This document shows, one piece after another, positions 8,921 to 17,691 of a stretch of DNA of 64,000 bases. The notes below the pieces were generated by a model. The model was not told the origin of the DNA. It searched no databases and saw only the letters and a program-made list of their open reading frames with translations. The DNA is from Frateuria soli (GTDB lineage: Bacteria; Pseudomonadota; Gammaproteobacteria; Xanthomonadales; Rhodanobacteraceae), in assembly GCF_021117385.1 (NCBI RefSeq), contig NZ_CP088252.1, positions 3,113,501 through 3,177,500 of the forward strand, written 5' to 3'. How positions within the stretch are numbered: position 1 is the stretch's first letter; each line of letters starts with the position of its first letter. Made by a program: the position numbers and the translations under genes.

Positions 8921-9817
8921 ATGATCGTCAACGTCGCCGCCTATCGCTTCGTCCCGCTCGCGGACCTTCCCGCGCTGCGCGACGCCCTGCGCGCCCGCGC
9001 CGGGGCGCTGGCGCTCAAGGGCACCATCCTGCTCGCCCCGGAAGGCATCAACCTGTGCCTGGCCGGTACGCGCGAGGCGATCGACGACTTCATGGGCTGG
9101 CTGCGCGAAGACACGCGCTTCGCCGACCTGCCGGTGAAGGAGTCGCTGTCCGCCGAGGTCCCGTTCGGTCGCCTGCGGGTGCGGCTGAAGCGCGAGATCA
9201 TCACCCTGCGCGCCCCGGTCGCCCCGCACCAGGGCCGCGCGCCCGCGGTGGAAGCGGCCACGCTCAAGCGCTGGCTCGACCAGGGACACGACGATGGCGG
9301 ACGCGAGGTCCTGTTGCTCGATACCCGCAACGACTACGAGACCGATGTGGGTCGCTTCACTGGTGCCATCGACTACCGTCTGCCCAGCTTCACCGCGTTG
9401 CCCAAGGCGGTCATGGCCGACCGCGAGCGCTACCTCGGCAAGACCATCGTCTCCTATTGCACCGGCGGCATCCGCTGCGAGAAGGCTGCACTGCATCTGG
9501 CCGGGCTGGGGCTGGGCGAGGTGCTGCAGCTCGAGGGCGGGATCCTGAAGTACCTGGAGGAGACCGACGGCAGCCACTGGCACGGCGACTGCTTCGTGTT
9601 CGATGGGCGCGGCGCGGTCGACAAGGAACTGCGGCCCTCGCCTTTGCTCCCTCTCCCCTTCGGGGAGAGGGTTGGGGTGAGGGGCGGCTCTTGCGGGGAA
9701 CCCGCATCGGAAGCCCCGGCACTGACGCCCTCCCCCACGAGCCCCGGCCCCTCACCCCAGCCCTCTCCCCCATCTTTGATAAGAGCCGGGGGAGAGGGAG
9801 CCAAGAGCACGACATGA
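8921..9817 (+). CDS. trhO: tRNA uridine(34) hydroxylase / rhodanese-domain protein
   Basis: A TrhO (YceA, UPF0176) family protein. Family members hydroxylate U34 of certain tRNAs using prephenate-independent, oxygen-dependent chemistry. The N-terminal ferredoxin-like part contains LKGTILLAPEGINLCLAG. The rhodanese domain carries LLLDTRNDYETDVGRF and the active loop SYCTGGIRCEKA with Cys180. The recognisable protein ends near residue 245 (CFVFDGRGAVDKELRP). The last 50 or so residues are encoded by a dispersed palindromic repeat and are Pro/Ser-rich, so the reading frame has probably been extended by repeat insertion. The stop overlaps the bioH start as ATGA. Confidence 0.9.
   Translation: MIVNVAAYRFVPLADLPALRDALRARAGALALKGTILLAPEGINLCLAGTREAIDDFMGWLREDTRFADLPVKESLSAEVPFGRLRVRLKREIITLRAPVAPHQGRAPAVEAATLKRWLDQGHDDGGREVLLLDTRNDYETDVGRFTGAIDYRLPSFTALPKAVMADRERYLGKTIVSYCTGGIRCEKAALHLAGLGLGEVLQLEGGILKYLEETDGSHWHGDCFVFDGRGAVDKELRPSPLLPLPFGERVGVRGGSCGEPASEAPALTPSPTSPGPSPQPSPPSLIRAGGEGAKSTT
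9650..9799. repeat. dispersed inverted repeat overlapping the trhO 3' end
   Basis: The first arm, 9650-9684, contains CTCTCCCCTTCGGGGAGAGG followed by TTGGGGTGAGGGG. The second, 9749-9799, contains CCCCTCACCCCAGCCCTCTC followed by a CCCC...GGGGGAGAGGG hairpin in inverted orientation. Both arms are also self-complementary. This repeat type is widespread between genes in Xanthomonadales and other high-GC proteobacteria. Here it lies inside the reading frame of trhO. Confidence 0.85.
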
Positions 9818-10587
9818 CGCTGCATATCGACACGCTCGGCCACGGCCCGCAGCCGCTGGTACTCCTCCACGGCTGGGCCATGCACGGTGGCGTGTTCGCG
9901 CCGCTGGTCGAGGCGCTGGCCGCGCAGTGCACGCTGTACGTGGTCGACCTCCCCGGCCACGGACGCTCGCGAGCCTGCGGCCTGCCACTGGCACCGCAGG
10001 CAATCGCCCATGCGATCGCCGCCGCCACGCCCCCGGCCCCGTGGCTGGGCTGGTCGCTCGGCGGGCTGGTGGCGCTCACTGCGGCGCTCGACATGCCCAC
10101 CCAGGTGCGCGGCCTGGCCATGCTCTGCGCCACCCCGAAGTTCGTGCGCGACGCCGACTGGCCGCACGGCAGCGACGCCACGCTCGTGCACCAGCTGGCG
10201 CTGGACCTGGAAACCGACTACCACGCCACGCTCGAACGCTTCCTCGCCCTGGAAGCGATGGGCAGCAGCGATCCGAAGGCCGAACTGCGCCGCCTGCGCA
10301 CGGAAGTCTTCGAGCGTGGCGAGCCGGAACTGCGCGTACTGCAGGAGGGCATCGGCCTGCTCGAACGCAGCGACCTGCGCGAGCGCCTGCCGCAGCTGGC
10401 CGTGCCCAGCGCGTGGATCGCCGGCCGCCGCGACCGGCTGGTGCCGCCGGCCGCCATGGCCTGGTCGGCCGAGCGCTGCGGCGGCCGCTTCGTGGAAATC
10501 CCGGGCGCCGGCCACGCACCCTTCATCGGCCACGCCGGTGCAGTAGCCGATGCCCTGCAGCCCCTGTTCGCGGAAACCCCGGCATGA
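9814..10587 (+). CDS. bioH: pimeloyl-ACP methyl ester carboxylesterase
   Basis: A 257-residue alpha/beta hydrolase that removes the methyl group from pimeloyl-ACP methyl ester, ending the disguised fatty-acid cycles of pimelate synthesis. The catalytic triad is visible: Ser81 in LGWSLGG, Asp207 in GRRDRLVPP and His234 in GAGHAPF. The oxyanion segment is LLHGWAMHG. It overlaps trhO upstream and bioC downstream by ATGA junctions, so the three are translationally coupled. The bioC neighbour supports the specific bioH call over a generic hydrolase. Confidence 0.96.
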   Translation: MTLHIDTLGHGPQPLVLLHGWAMHGGVFAPLVEALAAQCTLYVVDLPGHGRSRACGLPLAPQAIAHAIAAATPPAPWLGWSLGGLVALTAALDMPTQVRGLAMLCATPKFVRDADWPHGSDATLVHQLALDLETDYHATLERFLALEAMGSSDPKAELRRLRTEVFERGEPELRVLQEGIGLLERSDLRERLPQLAVPSAWIAGRRDRLVPPAAMAWSAERCGGRFVEIPGAGHAPFIGHAGAVADALQPLFAETPA

Positions 10588-11462
10588 GCACCTTCCATCT
10601 CGATCGCGCCCGCGTGCGCCGCAACTTCGCCCGCGCCGCCGCAACCTACGAGCAGCACGACGTGCTGCAACGCGAGGTGCAGGCCGACCTGCTTGGCCGC
10701 CTGGACTTCTATCTGCAGGCGCCCGAGCGGGTGCTGGACGTCGGCGCCGGCACCGGCCGCGGCAGCGCGCTTCTGAAGAAGCGCTACCCGAAGGCACAGG
10801 TGATCGCGGTGGACCTGGCGCAACCGATGCTGCACGCGGCGCGCAGGCACCAGGCGCTGCTGCGCCCGTTCCAGCGCGTCTGCGCCGAAGCCACCGCGCT
10901 GCCGCTGCCCGACCGCTGCGTCGACGTGCTGTATTCCAACCTGTGCTTCCAGTGGGTCGACGACCTGCCCGCGCTGTTCGGCGAGTGCGTGCGCGTGCTC
11001 AAGCCGGGCGGCCTGCTCGCCTTCTCCAGCTTCGGCCCCGATACGCTGAAGGAACTGCGCGCCGCCTGGGCGGCGGTCGATGAGCGCTCGCACGTCGGCC
11101 GTTTCCTGGACATGCACGATGTCGGCGACGCGATGATCAACGCCGGTTTGCGTGATCCGGTGCTCGACGTCGCCCGCTACACGCTCACCTACGGCGAGCC
11201 GCGCGCGCTGCTGAAGGATCTCAAGGGCCTGGGCGCCACCCATGCCGACCGCGCGCGCGAACGCCACCTCACCGGCAAGTCGCACTACCGCGCCATGCTC
11301 GCCGCCTACGAGGCGATGCGCGTGGACGGTGTCATCCCGGCCACCTGGGAAGTGGTGACCGCGCACGCCTGGGGCCCTCCGCCCGGCCAGGCGCGCCGCA
11401 CGCCCGAGGGCGAGATCGCCACCTTCTCGCTGTCCAGCCTGCGCGGCTCTCGCCGGCGCTGA
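10584..11462 (+). CDS. bioC: malonyl-ACP O-methyltransferase
   Basis: A 292-residue class I SAM methyltransferase that methylates malonyl-ACP so that the fatty-acid synthase can build pimelate. The N terminus (VRRNFARAAATYEQHDVLQREV) is the typical BioC start. SAM motif I is VLDVGAGTGRGSALL, followed by VIAVDLAQPML, YSNLCFQWVDD and LKPGGLLAFSSFGPDTL. It is the last gene of the cluster and is coupled to bioH. A REP-like palindrome follows. Confidence 0.96.
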   Translation: MSTFHLDRARVRRNFARAAATYEQHDVLQREVQADLLGRLDFYLQAPERVLDVGAGTGRGSALLKKRYPKAQVIAVDLAQPMLHAARRHQALLRPFQRVCAEATALPLPDRCVDVLYSNLCFQWVDDLPALFGECVRVLKPGGLLAFSSFGPDTLKELRAAWAAVDERSHVGRFLDMHDVGDAMINAGLRDPVLDVARYTLTYGEPRALLKDLKGLGATHADRARERHLTGKSHYRAMLAAYEAMRVDGVIPATWEVVTAHAWGPPPGQARRTPEGEIATFSLSSLRGSRRR

Positions 11463-11475
11463 TCCACGGAGCCCT

Positions 11476-11534
11476 GTAGAAGCGCACCCGTGCGCGACCG
11501 TGCGCCTCCCGGTTGCGCACAGGTGCGCTCCTGC
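11476..11534. repeat. REP-like palindrome, family B
   Basis: An inverted repeat with arms 11476-11499 and 11511-11534; the core reads GCGCACCCGTGCGCGACC against GGTTGCGCACAGGTGCGC. It lies between bioC and the convergent acyltransferase gene. A longer and more perfect copy of the same family lies at 27951-28029. Confidence 0.8.
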
Positions 11535-11540
11535 AACGAG

Positions 11541-12668
11541 CTAGGCGGCTGCGCCGATGTCCGCGGTGACCTGTGGCCGGCGCCCATCCAGCCGCTCGCG
11601 CCAGCGCAGGAACGGCCGCTCCACCGCGTAGTACAGCGCCGCACCGACAACCAGCACGCCCGCTGCATAGAACGCGAACGCCACCAGCCCATTCAGCTGC
11701 CAGGGCCCCACCCACCACGTCGCTACTGCGTGCAACGCCAGCTTGTGGCTGAGATACACACTGTAGGAAACGCGCGCCAGCCAGCCCGCCCCCGGCACCG
11801 CCCGGCGCGCCGGCATCGCGGTCGATGCACCCACGCACAAGGCCAGCGCCAGCGACAGCAGCGGATAGCCCGCCACCGACGGCCACAAGCCCAGCCGCTC
11901 GCGGAACAGCCACCACGCCAGCGCGAGCAGGCCCAGGCCCACCGCAAGCACCACGCCCGCATGCCGCTGCAGCTGCGTCCAGGCCTGCGGCCGGCCCACG
12001 CGCAGCGCGGCCAGCGCCACGCCGGCGAGCAGGCCGTCCAGCCGCGCCCAGGTCGCGTAGTAGATGCCCTCGACGAAGCGCAGCCCGAACGCCGGCCCCG
12101 GCTGCCCCATCACCGGCGCCATGGCGTGCAGCCACACATAGCCGCGCACGGCCATGCCGAAGGCGACCACGCCCAGCCCCACCGCGAGCGCCTTGCGTGG
12201 CGACGGCCGCCGCACCAGCCACCAGGCCAGCCACGGGAACAGCAGGTAGAAATGCTCCTCAACGCACAGCGACCAGGCGTGCGAGAACGCCTTGTCGTGC
12301 CCGTAGTCGATCAGCAGGTTGAGCGTGAAGCTCAGGAACTGCCACGCCGGCGCCAGGCCCGGGGCTTCGCGCAGCGCCGGCCAGACGACGTAGACCGCGA
12401 GCACCACCAGGAAGGCGGGCAGGATGCGGAAGGCGCGGCGCCGGTAGAACGCCCGCCACGCCAGGGGCTCTGCGCGCGCCAGCGGCGCCAGCAGCTGGTA
12501 GCCGATCAGGTAGCCGGACAGGACGAAGAACAGGTCCACGCCCATCCAGCCGTCGTTGCCCAGCCAGGCGAAGTCCTCCCCCAGGCCGCCGACCACGTAG
12601 GAATGGAACAGCACCACCCACACGATGGCCCAGGCGCGCAACAGGTCCAGGCCGGGCAGACGATGCAT
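11541..12668 (-). CDS. acyltransferase 3 family membrane protein
   Basis: A 375-residue OafA/YrhL-type integral-membrane acyltransferase. Such proteins O-acylate surface or secreted sugars. The N terminus LPGLDLLRAWAIVWVVLFHS carries the conserved R-x10-H pair. FFVLSGYLIG follows, then about ten hydrophobic segments. A purine-rich AAAGGAC lies seven bases before the ATG. It is downstream of the LytTR regulator on the same strand with a 100-base gap, so co-regulation is possible. The substrate is unknown. Confidence 0.9.
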   Translation of the reverse strand: MHRLPGLDLLRAWAIVWVVLFHSYVVGGLGEDFAWLGNDGWMGVDLFFVLSGYLIGYQLLAPLARAEPLAWRAFYRRRAFRILPAFLVVLAVYVVWPALREAPGLAPAWQFLSFTLNLLIDYGHDKAFSHAWSLCVEEHFYLLFPWLAWWLVRRPSPRKALAVGLGVVAFGMAVRGYVWLHAMAPVMGQPGPAFGLRFVEGIYYATWARLDGLLAGVALAALRVGRPQAWTQLQRHAGVVLAVGLGLLALAWWLFRERLGLWPSVAGYPLLSLALALCVGASTAMPARRAVPGAGWLARVSYSVYLSHKLALHAVATWWVGPWQLNGLVAFAFYAAGVLVVGAALYYAVERPFLRWRERLDGRRPQVTADIGAAA

Positions 12669-12771
12669 CGCAAGTCCTTTGATCCACGCAACGGAACCGA
12701 CAGTCTGCCCGGCCGCGCCCGCGCGGTTCGGGCCAAGCCGGGGCGGAACACGGGCCGGCCCGGGGCCGGGT

Positions 12772-13512
12772 TCAGGGTGTGTCACTCGACAGCAAGGCCG
12801 CACGCAGCGCATCGACATACGTGCGGCTGGCGCGCAGCACGGTGCCGTCGCGCAGGCGCAGCAGGTGATCACGGTTGGACAGCGCCTGCATCTCCGCCAC
12901 GCGGTCCAGCCGCACGATCGCCGAGCGATGGACGCGCACGAACTGCGCCGGGTCGAGCCGTCCGGCCAGCCGCTGCAGCGGCTCGCGCAGCAGGTGCAGC
13001 TGCTCGCCCACGTGCAGGCCGGCGTAGTCGCCGTGCGCCTCGATCCAGTCGATCTGGTCCGCCGACACCAGCCGCACGCGGTGGCCAAGGCGCACCTGGA
13101 AACGGTTGGCATAGTGCGATGCGTGTGCCCGCGTGTCGCCGCGCTGCCACGCCAGTGCCCGGCGCGCGCGATCCAGCGCGTCGGCGAAGCGGTCCTCGTC
13201 GATCGGCTTGAGCAGGTAGTCCAGCGCGCGCAGCTCGAAGGCGCGCAGCGCGAACTGCTCGTAGGCGGTGAGCAGCACGGTCAGCGGACGACGCTCCGGC
13301 GGCAGCGCCTGCAGCACGTCCAGGCCGCTCAGGCCCGGCATCTGCACGTCCAGGAACAACAGATCGGGTGCCTGTGCCTGCAGTGCGGCGAGCACGGCAG
13401 GACCATCGGTGCACTCGCCCACCAGCGTGACGTCGGCATGGCCGGCCAGCCGGGCGCGTACGCCGCCGCGGGCCAACGGCTCGTCGTCGGCGATCAGCAC
13501 GCGCAGGGTCAT
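12772..13512 (-). CDS. LytTR-family response regulator
   Basis: A 246-residue two-component regulator. The receiver domain has the acidic pair Asp9/Asp10, the phosphorylation site Asp55 (LLFLDVQMPG) and the conserved lysine in YLLKPIDE near residue 105. The C-terminal half is a LytTR DNA-binding domain (DQIDWIEAHGDYAGLHV, FVRVHRSAIVRLDRV). It resembles AlgR/LytR regulators. It follows its sensor kinase with a four-base overlap, so the two form a coupled pair. The targets are unknown; the downstream acyltransferase is a candidate. Confidence 0.94.
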   Translation of the reverse strand: MTLRVLIADDEPLARGGVRARLAGHADVTLVGECTDGPAVLAALQAQAPDLLFLDVQMPGLSGLDVLQALPPERRPLTVLLTAYEQFALRAFELRALDYLLKPIDEDRFADALDRARRALAWQRGDTRAHASHYANRFQVRLGHRVRLVSADQIDWIEAHGDYAGLHVGEQLHLLREPLQRLAGRLDPAQFVRVHRSAIVRLDRVAEMQALSNRDHLLRLRDGTVLRASRTYVDALRAALLSSDTP

Positions 13513-14567
13513 GCGGGAGCGGCCATGGCGCGGAATGGCAGGCTGATCTCGACCCGGCAGTCGCCACCGGGGGCCAGGTGGAAGTCGAACGCGTGCGCCG
13601 AGCCATACAGGCGGGCCAGCCGCTCGCGCACGTTGCGCAGGCCGATCGCCGGATGCGGCTCCTCCGCCGGCGACGACGGCACGCCTTCATTGAACAGGTG
13701 CAACCGCAGGCGATCGCCCGCGCGCTCGACCTGCAGCCGCACACGGCCGCCGCCGGCACGCGCGGCGATGCCATGGCGGATCGCGTTCTCCACCAGCGGT
13801 TGCAGCAGCAATGCCGGTACCGCCGCCTGCAGCAGGTCGGGCCCGACGCGCAGCTCCAGTGCCAGGCGCTCGCCGAGGCGGATCTTCTCGATGTCCAGGT
13901 AGTGCCCGGTCAGCGCCAGCTCCTCGGCCAGCGGGACCTCGTGCATCTCGCCGCGCTCGAGCGTGGTGCGCAGCAGGTCGGCCAGTCGGGCGAGCATGCG
14001 GTTGGCGTCCATGTTGCGCCGCTCGGCGACCAGCGTGGAGATGGCATTGAGCGTGTTGAACAGGAAGTGGGGATTGAGCTGGTAGCGCAGCGCACGCAGT
14101 TCGGCATCGCGTGCCAGTGCCAGCGCATCGCGCACCCGCGCCCGCTCGGCCTGCAGCGCCAGCGTGTGGTCGACCACGGCGTGGATGGCGCAGAAGGCGA
14201 TCAGCGCCAGCCAGCAGCCGTCCAGGCCGCCGAACAGGCGCAGCCAGTCGAACCGCGGCAGCGCATGCCAGTGCAATGCCAGCAACTCCGCCAGCGCGTT
14301 GTTGGCAAGCGACATCAGGTAGGTCAGCGCCAGCAGCGCGAGTACCGCGAGCGGCCATGGGGCGCGTCCGCGCAGCCAGCGCTGCGCGAAGGTGAGCGGC
14401 AGCGTCCACACCAGGTAGGTCGCCGCATACAGGACGCGGAAGGCCACGGCATGCCCGTGGCCTACTTCCGGCAGCGCCATCACCGTCATGCACGCGACCA
14501 TCGGCACGCCGGCCAGCCACGGCAGCCAGAATGGCGCGACCACGGGATGGACGCTCGAACGAATCAT
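13509..14567 (-). CDS. LytS/AlgZ-type sensor histidine kinase
   Basis: A 352-residue kinase with four or five N-terminal membrane helices (about residues 10-150). These are followed by the His_kinase signature LRYQLNPHFLFNTLNAIS, whose histidine is the expected phosphate acceptor. A HATPase_c domain follows, with PLVENAIRHGIA and GIGLRNVRERL-like segments. No extracytoplasmic sensor domain is obvious, so the membrane region is probably the sensor. Its stop overlaps the response regulator start (ATGA), which identifies the partner. Confidence 0.93.
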   Translation of the reverse strand: MIRSSVHPVVAPFWLPWLAGVPMVACMTVMALPEVGHGHAVAFRVLYAATYLVWTLPLTFAQRWLRGRAPWPLAVLALLALTYLMSLANNALAELLALHWHALPRFDWLRLFGGLDGCWLALIAFCAIHAVVDHTLALQAERARVRDALALARDAELRALRYQLNPHFLFNTLNAISTLVAERRNMDANRMLARLADLLRTTLERGEMHEVPLAEELALTGHYLDIEKIRLGERLALELRVGPDLLQAAVPALLLQPLVENAIRHGIAARAGGGRVRLQVERAGDRLRLHLFNEGVPSSPAEEPHPAIGLRNVRERLARLYGSAHAFDFHLAPGGDCRVEISLPFRAMAAPA

Positions 14568-14611
14568 GTGGGCCCCTGGCGCGGGAGGCGGGAGCGCCAC
14601 CCGCGCACACT

Positions 14612-15103
14612 TTAGCGCGCCCGGTCCGGGTAGCTCGAATAGGCCATCGCGCTGATCTTCCAGCCGTCGTTGGTGTGCACCAGCTGCCAGGTCTCGCTGC
14701 CGACGTTGTTGCGCTTGCCATCGACCAGGAACACGAAGTCGAAGTACACCGCGGCCACCGCGCCATCGGTATGGATACGCACGTTCTCGAACTTTTCCTC
14801 GATCGGCTGCTTCGCGCCGGCCACGAAGGCGGCGAAATGCCGGAAGCTGTCCGGATGCACGCGGGACAGGTCCGGCTTGCGCGCCTTGATCCGCCGGAAG
14901 GCATCCTCGCCCAGCACCTCGAACCACGAGCCGCCTTCGGGGACGAACAGCGCCTCCAGTCCCGCTTGATCGTGCGCGATGATCGCGGCCTTGAAACGCT
15001 CGATGAGTTGTTCGATCTGTGCCTGGGCGGGCGCGGCGGCGCGGGCCGGGCCGGTGCACGCCAGGACGGCGAGCAGGGCGGCGGAAAGTGCGTGCTTGTT
15101 CAT
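14612..15103 (-). CDS. secreted NTF2-like (SnoaL/DUF4440-type) protein
   Basis: A 163-residue protein that begins with a signal peptide (MNKHALSAALLAVLACTGPARA) and has a ribosome site GGAG before the ATG. The mature part resembles a single NTF2-like fold: an initial helix (IEQLIERFKAAIIAHDQAG), a strand-rich core and a terminal WQLVHTNDGWKISAMAYSSY strand typical of DUF4440/SnoaL proteins. It is probably periplasmic; a lipoprotein is less likely because VLAC is a poor lipobox. It lies upstream of the kinase gene on the same strand, 44 bases away. The ligand is unknown. Confidence 0.78.
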   Translation of the reverse strand: MNKHALSAALLAVLACTGPARAAAPAQAQIEQLIERFKAAIIAHDQAGLEALFVPEGGSWFEVLGEDAFRRIKARKPDLSRVHPDSFRHFAAFVAGAKQPIEEKFENVRIHTDGAVAAVYFDFVFLVDGKRNNVGSETWQLVHTNDGWKISAMAYSSYPDRAR

Positions 15104-15279
15104 GCGTCGCTCCGGGTCGGTGGAAGCGTCATTGGGACCCCGCCCACCGCCGGTTCGCCAGCCCGCTGCGACGGGCCGTGCATGGCTGTCGGCGAAGCGG
15201 TGACACCGCCCCTGATAGCGCAATCTTCACCCGCTCCAGCCTATGGTGGGCGACCTCATCCACTTCCAGAGGAGCCGTG

Positions 15280-16047
15280 ATGGGGCTTGAGGGCAAGGTT
15301 GCGCTGGTCACCGGCGCGGCACAGGGCATCGGCCGCGCCATCGCGCTGCGGCTGGCGCAGGAAGGGGCGGCAGTGGTGATCGAGGACCGGATCGCCAACG
15401 ACCGCGCCCGCGAAACCCTGGCGCAGGTCCAGGCGACCGGCGCACGCGCCTGCCTGATCGAGGGGGACATCGCCCAGGTCGAGGCGGACCGGCGCGTGCT
15501 CGCCGAGGCGGTGGCCCAGATGGGCCAGGTCGACATCCTGGTCAACAACGCGGGCGTGGAGCGGCGCGCCGGTTTCCTCGATGTCACCGAGGCCGACTAC
15601 GACCTGGTGCTCGACGTCAACCTCAAGGGCGTGTTCTTCCTCACCCAGGCGTTCGCCCGCCACGTGCGCGACCGCGGCAATGGCGGGCGCATCGTCAACA
15701 TCAGCTCGGTGCACGAGGAGCTGCCCTTCCCGCACTTCGCCAGCTACTGCGCCAGCAAGGGAGGCGTGAAGATGCTGATGCGCGACCTGTCGGTCGAGCT
15801 GGCACCGCTGGGGATCACCATCAACAACATCGCACCCGGTGCCATCAGGACGCCGATCAATACGCACCTGATGAGCGACCCCGCGCTGGTGGCCGCACTC
15901 AAGAGGAACATCCCGATGCAGCGACTGGGCTCGCCCGAGGAAGTCGCCGGCGCGGTGGCCTTCCTGTGCGGCAGCGACGCCAGCTACATGACCGGCAGCA
16001 CGCTTTTCATCGATGGCGGGCTGCTGTGGAACTATTCCGAGCAATGA
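15280..16047 (+). CDS. short-chain dehydrogenase/reductase (glucose 1-dehydrogenase-like)
   Basis: A 255-residue classical SDR oxidoreductase. It shows the cofactor loop TGAAQGIG at residues 11-18, NNAG near 90, the catalytic Ser and Tyr-x3-Lys in ISSVHEE and SYCASKGG, and FIDGGLLWNY at the C terminus. AGAGGAG precedes the ATG. Overall it is closest to glucose 1-dehydrogenases or 3-oxoacyl-type reductases. The stop overlaps the trehalase start by four bases, so the pair is co-translated. A role with trehalose-derived glucose is suggested by that context only. Confidence 0.9.
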   Translation: MGLEGKVALVTGAAQGIGRAIALRLAQEGAAVVIEDRIANDRARETLAQVQATGARACLIEGDIAQVEADRRVLAEAVAQMGQVDILVNNAGVERRAGFLDVTEADYDLVLDVNLKGVFFLTQAFARHVRDRGNGGRIVNISSVHEELPFPHFASYCASKGGVKMLMRDLSVELAPLGITINNIAPGAIRTPINTHLMSDPALVAALKRNIPMQRLGSPEEVAGAVAFLCGSDASYMTGSTLFIDGGLLWNYSEQ

Positions 16048-17633
16048 CCGACCAGACCAAGCGCCAGAACGAGGAGAGGGCGGCCAGCGTCCCCAAGGCG
16101 GACACCCTCACGCCGGCGGACCGCTACCAGGAGCTGTTCGTCGCGGTGCAGATGGGCTGCGTGTTCAACGACAGCAAGATCTTCGTCGACTGCGTGCCGC
16201 GTGGTGACCCGGAGGAGATCCTGGAGCAGTACCGCGAGCAATGCGACGACGACGGTTTCGACCTGGCCGGTTTCGTGCACGCGAACTTCGAGCCGCCACA
16301 GGTGCACACCAGCCACTACAAGTCGCCACCGGGACAGTCGCTCAGGTCGCACATCGACAGCCTGTGGGACGTGCTCACCCGCAAGCCGCACCAACATCCG
16401 CCGAACTCGTCGATCCTGCCGCTGCCCAACGACTATGTGGTGCCCGGCGGACGCTTCGCCGAGCTGTACTACTGGGACTCCTATTTCACCATGCTGGGCC
16501 TGGCCGAAAGCGGCCGGCACGACCTGCTCGCGTCGATGGCGAACAATTTCGCCTACCTGATCGACACCTACGGCCACGTGCCCAACGGCAACCGTACCTA
16601 TTACCTCAGCCGCTCGCAGCCGCCGGTCTTCGCGCTGATGGTGGAGCTGTTCGAGGCCAAGGGCGTGTGCAAGGCGATCGAATACCTGCCGCGCCTGCGC
16701 AAGGAGTACAACTTCTGGATGGCCGGGGCCGAGGAAATGCGCCCGGGCGACGCGCGCGGGCACTGCGTGTGCCTGGACGACGGCATCATCCTCAACCGCT
16801 ACTGGGACGATCGCGACACCCCGCGCGAGGAGTCCTACCGCGAGGACGTGCTCACCGCCCGCCAATCCTCGCGCCCGGCCCATCAGGTCTACCGCGAGCT
16901 GCGCGCGGGCGCGGCTTCCGGCTGGGACTTCAGTTCGCGGTGGTGCGACGGTTCGGACCTGTCGACCATCCGTACCACCTCGATCCTGCCGGTCGACCTC
17001 AATTGCTTCCTGTACAAGCTGGAGCGGCAGATCTGCCTGCTCAACTATGCCGTGGGCAAGCGCAAGCAGGCGGAGAAGTTCCAGCAGCGCGCCGAATTGC
17101 GCAAGCAGGGCATCCAGCGATTGCTGTGGAGCGAGCAGACCGGCGCCTATCTCGACTATGACTTCGAGCGGGACGCGCCGCGCGAGGCGCTCAACAGCGC
17201 GACTGCGGCAGCGCTGTTCATCGGCGTGGCCAGCCACGAACAGGCCCATCGCACCGCCAGGACGCTGCGCGATCGGTTGCTGCGCGAGGGCGGCCTGGGC
17301 ACCAGCGAGCTGGACAGCGGCCAGCAGTGGGACAAGCCCAACGGTTGGGCACCGCTGCAGTGGATGGCGATCCGCGGCATGCGCAACTACGACATCGATG
17401 CGGACGACATCGCCTGCCGCTGGCTGCATACCGTCGGCGCGCTGTACAAGCGCGAAAGCAAGCTGGTGGAAAAATACGTGGTCACCCACGATGGCGAAAA
17501 CGCCGAGGGCGGCGGCGGCGGCGAGTATCCGCTGCAGGACGGCTTCGGCTGGACCAACGGGGTGACGCGGCGACTGCTGCACGAGGACCCCGGCAATGAG
17601 GTGAACGAAGCCAAGGCCGCGAGCAAGTCATAG
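16044..17633 (+). CDS. treF: cytoplasmic trehalase, GH37
   Basis: A 529-residue glycoside hydrolase family 37 enzyme that cleaves trehalose to two glucose molecules. Signature 1, PGGRFAELYYWDSY, lies at residues 134-147 and signature 2, QWDKPNGWAP, at 428-437. The glycine-rich stretch GGGGGEYPLQDGFGWTNG near the C terminus is also conserved. There is no signal peptide, and the length matches the cytoplasmic TreF branch rather than periplasmic TreA. It is coupled to the upstream SDR gene. A palindrome that may act as terminator follows at 17643. Confidence 0.95.
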   Translation: MTDQTKRQNEERAASVPKADTLTPADRYQELFVAVQMGCVFNDSKIFVDCVPRGDPEEILEQYREQCDDDGFDLAGFVHANFEPPQVHTSHYKSPPGQSLRSHIDSLWDVLTRKPHQHPPNSSILPLPNDYVVPGGRFAELYYWDSYFTMLGLAESGRHDLLASMANNFAYLIDTYGHVPNGNRTYYLSRSQPPVFALMVELFEAKGVCKAIEYLPRLRKEYNFWMAGAEEMRPGDARGHCVCLDDGIILNRYWDDRDTPREESYREDVLTARQSSRPAHQVYRELRAGAASGWDFSSRWCDGSDLSTIRTTSILPVDLNCFLYKLERQICLLNYAVGKRKQAEKFQQRAELRKQGIQRLLWSEQTGAYLDYDFERDAPREALNSATAAALFIGVASHEQAHRTARTLRDRLLREGGLGTSELDSGQQWDKPNGWAPLQWMAIRGMRNYDIDADDIACRWLHTVGALYKRESKLVEKYVVTHDGENAEGGGGGEYPLQDGFGWTNGVTRRLLHEDPGNEVNEAKAASKS

Positions 17634-17642
17634 CGCCTCGCA

Positions 17643-17677
17643 GGTGGGCTTCGGCCGACCATCCGCCGAAGCCCACC
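17643..17677. repeat. palindrome, family C (possible terminator)
   Basis: A perfect 13-base inverted repeat GGTGGGCTTCGGC / GCCGAAGCCCACC with a 9-base loop. It lies between the convergent treF and DUF72 genes. It lacks a T-run. A tighter copy of the same sequence occurs at 28851. Confidence 0.7.
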
Positions 17678-17691
17678 CTGTCGCCGCCCCC

